A stretch of 18,154 nt of DNA from an uncultured Elusimicrobiales bacterium (GTDB lineage Bacteria; Elusimicrobiota; Elusimicrobia; Elusimicrobiales; Elusimicrobiaceae): positions 1-18,154 of the forward strand of contig CAJOLM010000006.1 in assembly GCA_905235355.1 (NCBI GenBank). The letters run 5' to 3'. A model generated the notes under the pieces. It did not search any database. It saw nothing but the letters and a program-made list of their open reading frames with translations, and was not told where the DNA came from. Positions 15,116-18,154 of the stretch are shown in pieces (the stretch's first letter is position 1; each line of letters starts with the position of its first letter). The position numbers were made by a program, and so were the translations under genes.

Positions 15116-15161
15116 TAGGTCCTAGGTCCGGTGGCAATTTGTACCTAGAAGAAAATAGGTC
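15116..15161. promoter_or_regulatory. Cluster of TAGGTC half-sites upstream of the lipoprotein gene
   Basis: TAGGTCC occurs twice in direct tandem (15116-15129), the inverted form TACCTA is at 15142-15147, and TAGGTC again at 15156-15161, nine bases before the -10 element. CACC/GGTG arms (15105-15108/15130-15133) flank the tandem pair. This could be a regulator-binding array; the related palindrome in the moxR leader (13249-13262) has the same half-site. Confidence 0.4.
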
Positions 15162-15166
15162 TTTTG

Positions 15167-15175
15167 TGGTATAAT
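15167..15175 (+). promoter_or_regulatory. Extended -10 promoter of the TPR lipoprotein gene
   Basis: TGG-TATAAT is a perfect extended -10 element; no -35 hexamer is seen at normal spacing, typical of TGn promoters. Predicted transcription start is about 15182, a few bases before the AGAGGAG ribosome site. Confidence 0.65.
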
Positions 15176-15198
15176 TTTTGAAACATAGAGGAGCGAAT

Positions 15199-15798
15199 AT
15201 GCAAAAAATTATTTTATTTTTTTCTATTATACTTTTGGCAGCGTGCCAGACTTTGCCCACGTCTTCGGAGTGGTTAGCCCGCGGAGACGGCTATTTTCAG
15301 GACGGTAATATAGACAAAGCCATTGCAGCGTATAACCGCGCGCAGCAATTAAATCCGGACTTTATAAAAGTATATTCTTCCCGCGGTGCGGCCTATTTCT
15401 TTAAAGGCGATTATGCTGCTGCACAAGAGGATTTTGTCAAAGTGTTGCAGCGCAATCCTTATCAAGTGAGCGGATACACGGCGCTGTCATCTGCTCTGGC
15501 AGCGCAAGGGGATTATCAGCAGGCACTAGAATTTATTGATATCGCCGCCAAGTTGGACCCCAGCAAGCCCGAAGTGTTTTTTACGCGCGGCGGAATTTAT
15601 TTTATGCTGGGCAAATACGAGCAAGCGGTGGCGGATTATTCGGCGGTGCTGCGCTTGCGTCCGGCGGCAGATGTGTATAATGCACGCGGCGCGGCCTATA
15701 CTAAACTAGGCAAAAAAGAATTGGCCGAGCAGGATTTTGCTACAGCTTCCAGCGGTACGGTGCCTGAAAAATTAAATATTTACCAAATGATTGATTAG
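15199..15798 (+). CDS. TPR-repeat outer-membrane lipoprotein
   Basis: A 199-residue lipoprotein. The signal peptide MQKIILFFSIILLAAC ends in a lipobox (LAAC) with the lipidated cysteine at 16. The rest is about five consecutive 34-residue TPR units at roughly 21-54, 55-88, 89-122, 123-156 and 157 to about 185, each with the A/G/Y/A spacing (for example SRGAAYFFKGDYAAAQEDF). Such proteins act as periplasm-facing scaffolds in envelope assembly; no specific partner can be named. The start is the ATG at 15199 with AGAGGAG 5 bases upstream. The frame extends to a TTG at 15178, but that would precede the signal peptide and overlap the promoter. It is a monocistronic unit before the tRNA. Confidence 0.85.
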   Translation: MQKIILFFSIILLAACQTLPTSSEWLARGDGYFQDGNIDKAIAAYNRAQQLNPDFIKVYSSRGAAYFFKGDYAAAQEDFVKVLQRNPYQVSGYTALSSALAAQGDYQQALEFIDIAAKLDPSKPEVFFTRGGIYFMLGKYEQAVADYSAVLRLRPAADVYNARGAAYTKLGKKELAEQDFATASSGTVPEKLNIYQMID

Positions 15799-15813
15799 GC
15801 GTTTTTTGTTAAG

Positions 15814-15838
15814 GTGTTGCGAGAAAAAATTGCAACAC
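15814..15838. other. Inverted repeat GTGTTGC/GCAACAC between lipoprotein gene and tRNA
   Basis: A perfect 7-bp inverted repeat (15814-15820 with 15832-15838), 15 bases after the lipoprotein stop. It has no proper T-run, so it is a weak terminator at best. Its right arm overlaps the -35 hexamer of the tRNA promoter (15830-15835), so it could also be an operator or stop RNA read-through. Confidence 0.4.
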
Positions 15839-15859
15839 GCCGCACGGTTTTGGTATAAT
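15830..15859 (+). promoter_or_regulatory. tRNA gene promoter
   Basis: TTGCAA (15830-15835), an 18-base spacer and TATAAT (15854-15859) preceded by TGG make the best promoter in the window: -35, extended and perfect -10. Predicted start is near 15866, nine bases before the tRNA 5' end. Confidence 0.75.
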
Positions 15860-15874
15860 AACTATACGATTTAA

Positions 15875-15948
15875 GTCACCGTAGCTCAGCTGGTTAGAGC
15901 GATTCTCTCATAAGGAATAGGTCGGTGGTTCGAGCCCACCCGGTGACA
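15875..15948 (+). tRNA. tRNA with CAT anticodon (elongator Met, or Ile2 if lysidinylated)
   Basis: A complete cloverleaf of 74 bases. Acceptor GTCACCG pairs perfectly with CGGTGAC, D-stem GCTC/GAGC, anticodon stem ATTCT/GGAAT (one T-G pair) with loop CTCATAA, T-stem GGTGG/CCACC with TTCGAGC, discriminator A. The anticodon is CAT. G1-C72 excludes initiator tRNA-fMet. Choosing between elongator Met and the Ile2 tRNA modified by TilS needs a comparison with the genome's other CAT tRNAs. The gene is followed by CTTTT, so CCA is not encoded and must be added by nucleotidyltransferase. Confidence 0.95.
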
Positions 15949-15953
15949 CTTTT

Positions 15954-15982
15954 AAGCCCCCTTTCGGGGGCTTTTTTATTTT
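15954..15982 (+). terminator. Intrinsic terminator after the tRNA
   Basis: AAGCCCCC (15954-15961) pairs with GGGGGCTT (15966-15973) around a TTTC loop, followed by a T-rich tail to about 15982. It lies 5 bases past the tRNA and 5 bases before the end of the convergent minus-strand gene, whose side has only a weak tail. Confidence 0.88.
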
Positions 15983-15987
15983 GCTTA

Positions 15988-16926
15988 TTAAAAAATAGCG
16001 CAGATTCCAAACAACAGCGAGAACCCTATTAACATCATAATCGGGGTATCCATGGAATGGGGGGAGAAGGCCTCTGCCAGCGTCATTACCGGTGGAAATA
16101 CCACTATAGCGGTCCAAAACTCCTGCGGGTTGGCAAATTGCCCTCTATACAAAACAAGAAATAAGAGTGCGCAAAGATATACGCAGGCACTTCCCGCGTA
16201 GGAACGCACGTACCGGTTTTTCATATTCCACGAAGGGACAACATATTTCTTTTTTCCCAAATACGTACCCACAGGCTCGGCTAATCCGTCTCCGATAGCA
16301 ACCGTAAAAACCACCACAGCTGCCAGTAACGGTAAACCCAAATAGGTTTCAAAAACTTGCTTGAAAATAGTGATAATCAAAAGCCCCGGAAGCATATTGC
16401 CTAGCACAATCCATTTGAGTGTATTGGGGCGGTCCTCCACCCGGTCTAATGAATTGAATTGCAACATGAAAAAAGTGGAGCGCTCCCGGATGGGTTTTAT
16501 CAGCACTAAAAACATCAAAAGCACAAATAAAGATTCCCATAAATGCGGCAATATCCCCAAAGGATCCGTCGGTGGGCTTAAGAGCGGCACTAAATACGCC
16601 GCAAAGTGTTGAATTTTACGGGTATAGTTTACTTTAAACCAACCATTTTTAGAGGTGGTAATATACCCTTTTTCATCCACATGGCAATAGTGGCGGCACA
16701 GTAAACCGCCCCCCAACGCCAAAATCATCATGATAAATAGCTTTACGCCCGTCATCATGAAAAACTTTCGTTCATCAAACAAATGGGGGTCTGCCACAAT
16801 GGTCCAAATGGCTAATACCGCAAACAACACAAGCCATAAAATCAAAAACTGCAGGTCAAATGTTTTTGTCCACTTTTCATTATAACTACCGGCCATTTCG
16901 CCCGGCATAAGTATTTTTTGTTCCAT
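15988..16926 (-). CDS. Integral membrane CTP-dependent lipid/polyprenol kinase-like protein (dolichol/phytol kinase, CTP-transferase fold)
   Basis: A 312-residue protein with about seven to eight hydrophobic segments. Motifs fit the SEC59/DGK1/VTE5-VTE6 group: TRKIQHF at about 102-108 (RKxxH), VAIGDGLAEPVGTYLG at 209-224 (GDGxAE), and AEAFSPHSMDTP near the C-terminus. These enzymes use CTP to phosphorylate lipid alcohols such as dolichol, diacylglycerol or phytol; phosphatidate cytidylyltransferases share the fold. Substrate unknown. The start is the ATG at 16926 with AAGGA 6 bases upstream; the frame extends 13 codons further but into the -10 element at 16957-16962. It is transcribed alone, diverging from the flavoprotein gene. 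I am confident in the fold, less so in the substrate. Confidence 0.7.
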   Translation of the reverse strand: MEQKILMPGEMAGSYNEKWTKTFDLQFLILWLVLFAVLAIWTIVADPHLFDERKFFMMTGVKLFIMMILALGGGLLCRHYCHVDEKGYITTSKNGWFKVNYTRKIQHFAAYLVPLLSPPTDPLGILPHLWESLFVLLMFLVLIKPIRERSTFFMLQFNSLDRVEDRPNTLKWIVLGNMLPGLLIITIFKQVFETYLGLPLLAAVVVFTVAIGDGLAEPVGTYLGKKKYVVPSWNMKNRYVRSYAGSACVYLCALLFLVLYRGQFANPQEFWTAIVVFPPVMTLAEAFSPHSMDTPIMMLIGFSLLFGICAIF

Positions 16927-16956
16927 AAGATATCCTTGATCAAAAATCTGCACGAT

Positions 16957-16962
16957 ATTATA
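16957..16962 (-). promoter_or_regulatory. Promoter -10 element of the membrane kinase-like gene
   Basis: A perfect TATAAT on the minus strand, 31 bases before the chosen ATG at 16926. No convincing -35 element is seen. Its position excludes the longer upstream start at 16965. Confidence 0.5.
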
Positions 16963-17007
16963 CATAAAATAACAAAAAGAGAGGGCATTAAAATCCTAAA
17001 GTTTTCC

Positions 17008-17035
17008 TTCACGTGGGCTGCAAATTTGCTATAGT
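17008..17035 (+). promoter_or_regulatory. Extended -10 promoter placing transcription start at the flavoprotein ATG
   Basis: TTCACG (17008-17013, four of six to TTGACA), a 16-base spacer, then TGC-TATAGT (17027-17035). Seven bases separate the -10 from the ATG at 17043, so transcription would begin at or one base before the start codon. Confidence 0.55.
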
Positions 17036-17042
17036 AACACTA

Positions 17043-18154
17043 ATGGAAAACGAAACGATTTATGACGCGGTCATTGTCGGTGCAGGAGCCAGCGGGCTAA
17101 TGTGCGCGTTGGTGTGCGCACGCGGCGGCAAAAAAGTATTGCTACTTGAAAAAGAATTGCAGCCCGGGCGCAAAATTTTAGCCAGCGGCAACGGCCGCTG
17201 CAATTTAACCAATGCCTTTGTATCCGCTGCCGATTACCGCGGCACGCCGGAGCTGGCAGCCGCGGTGCTGCAAAAATTTCCGTTTGAAAAATGCTTGCAG
17301 TTTTTTCACGATTTGGGTGTGCTGACCCGCCAAGAGGAGCAAGGCCGCATTTTTCCGTTAAGCGGGAAATCTACCGCGGTGGTGGAAGCGTTGCGCCTGG
17401 CGTGTGAAGAAGCAGGCGTGCAGTTGCGCACGCAAAGTGAAGTCACACGCGTCCGCAAAAAAACAAATTTTATGCTCACTTTGCAAAGTGGGGAAACGGT
17501 CACCGCGCGGCGTTGTGTGTTGGCGTGCGGGTCGCAAGCGTATCCGCAAATCGGCGGTACGGATGCCGGATATAAACTGGCCAAGTCACTCGGGCATCAT
17601 ATCATCCCGCCCACGCAAGCCTTGAGTGCCTTAAATGTAAAAGAAAAAGCGGTTTCGCGTTTGCAGGGCATTCGCGTGCAGGCTAAAATTACCGCTCCCC
17701 AGGTGGACAAAAACAGATGCGGCGAAGGCGAGCTGCTGTTTACCGCGTATGGTTTATCCGGCCCGGCGGCGCAATATATCAGCGGTTATTTAGGCAAAGC
17801 GTTGGCGGACGGCCCGGTAAAAGTGGAAGTGGATTTGCTGCCGGAAGTTACTGACAAGAAAAAATTTTTGCAAGCACGTATTAAGCAATTTCCGGCGCGC
17901 ACCGCCAAAGCATTTTTTGCCGGAATGCTGCATGAAAATATAGCCAATTTACTCATTGATTTTACAGGACTTCGCAAACAAGCTCCGGCCTCTTCTTGGA
18001 CGGAAAACACCGTCTGTACGCTGGCTAGTACCCTTGGTGCGTGGCCGTTTACGGTTACCTCGCTGCGGCCCTGGACGGAAGCCATGGTGGCAACAGGGGG
18101 TGTAAATTGCGCAGAAATAAACTATAATAAAATGGAGTCGCTATGTTGCCCGGG
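17043..18154 (+). CDS. HI0933-family FAD/NAD(P)-dependent oxidoreductase, truncated by window end
   Basis: The reading frame is open from the ATG to the right edge (370 codons visible). The N-terminal FAD-binding motif is VIVGAGASGLMCAL with GAGASG at 13-18. GRKILASGNGRCNLTN at 42-57 is the family signature, ACGSQAYPQIGGTDAGYKLA lies mid-protein, and VATGGVNCAEINYNKMES near the edge is where the second FAD loop begins. This matches the HI0933-like (BaiN/RdsA) flavoproteins. Most have no proven function; some act on bile-acid intermediates. Around 40 residues should lie beyond the edge. No SD is visible before the ATG, and the predicted start of transcription coincides with it, so the mRNA may be leaderless. 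Confidence 0.88.
   Translation, partial: MENETIYDAVIVGAGASGLMCALVCARGGKKVLLLEKELQPGRKILASGNGRCNLTNAFVSAADYRGTPELAAAVLQKFPFEKCLQFFHDLGVLTRQEEQGRIFPLSGKSTAVVEALRLACEEAGVQLRTQSEVTRVRKKTNFMLTLQSGETVTARRCVLACGSQAYPQIGGTDAGYKLAKSLGHHIIPPTQALSALNVKEKAVSRLQGIRVQAKITAPQVDKNRCGEGELLFTAYGLSGPAAQYISGYLGKALADGPVKVEVDLLPEVTDKKKFLQARIKQFPARTAKAFFAGMLHENIANLLIDFTGLRKQAPASSWTENTVCTLASTLGAWPFTVTSLRPWTEAMVATGGVNCAEINYNKMESLCCP

Noticed and set aside
14950..15180. SRP RNA, 6S RNA, tmRNA or RNase P RNA as identity of the intergenic RNA
   Set aside because: The GGAAGGAAGCAGCC-type SRP loop, the long bubbled 6S helix, the tRNA-like ends of tmRNA and the RNase P core motifs are all absent.
14809..15260. Two overlapping minus-strand frames of 89 and 97 codons around the divergent region
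   Set aside because: They overlap promoters, the terminator and the start of the glycosyltransferase, have no SD, and their composition is not protein-like.
1..18154. CRISPR array, insertion sequence, prophage or toxin-antitoxin system
   Set aside because: No regularly spaced repeats, transposase, integrase or paired small toxin genes were found; the genes are housekeeping and envelope genes in orderly operons.

Overview
The window looks like chromosomal DNA of a Gram-negative, diderm bacterium. It carries GmhA (heptose of LPS), a WaaE/KdtX-like core glycosyltransferase, a lipobox TPR lipoprotein and a complete Bat (aerotolerance-type) operon. Base composition is moderate, Shine-Dalgarno (SD) sites are strong (AGGAGG type) and the one tRNA gene has no encoded CCA. 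The lineage cannot be fixed by eye; an Elusimicrobiota-like gut bacterium is my best guess and is tentative. Nothing in the genes suggests phage, plasmid or recent transfer. No CRISPR array, insertion sequence or rRNA was seen.

Layout. Bases 1-568 hold no convincing complete gene: possibly the last residues of a gene entering from the left, then a run of short palindromes resembling dispersed repeat debris, then terminators. From 569 to 13235 a single minus-strand gene train runs moxR, DUF58, an unnamed membrane protein, batA, batB, batC, batD, batE, gmhA, rpiB, pgi, miaB, pilZ. Most gaps are -4 to +26 bases with ATGA/TAATG overlaps. A promoter-like TATAAT lies upstream of moxR and a good intrinsic terminator follows pilZ. 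A second minus-strand pair (glycosyltransferase, polysaccharide deacetylase) lies at 13362-14893.

Bases 14894-15198 are a divergent intergenic region. It holds the glycosyltransferase promoter, what looks like a small structured RNA gene on the minus strand with its own terminator, a cluster of TAGGTC half-sites, and the promoter of a TPR lipoprotein gene on the plus strand. A tRNA gene (anticodon CAT) with its own promoter and terminator follows. A minus-strand CTP-dependent lipid/polyprenol kinase-like membrane protein comes next, and then the start of an HI0933-family flavoprotein that runs off the right end and looks leaderless.

How the genes fit together. The MoxR ATPase, DUF58 protein and two vWA membrane proteins, with TPR and beta-rich periplasmic partners, form the Bat envelope complex. 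It is transcribed together with three sugar-phosphate isomerases (GmhA, RpiB, Pgi) that link glycolysis and the pentose phosphate pathway to heptose synthesis. The glycosyltransferase and deacetylase upstream also act on envelope polysaccharide. The window is therefore mainly an envelope-biogenesis neighbourhood with housekeeping genes at its edges.
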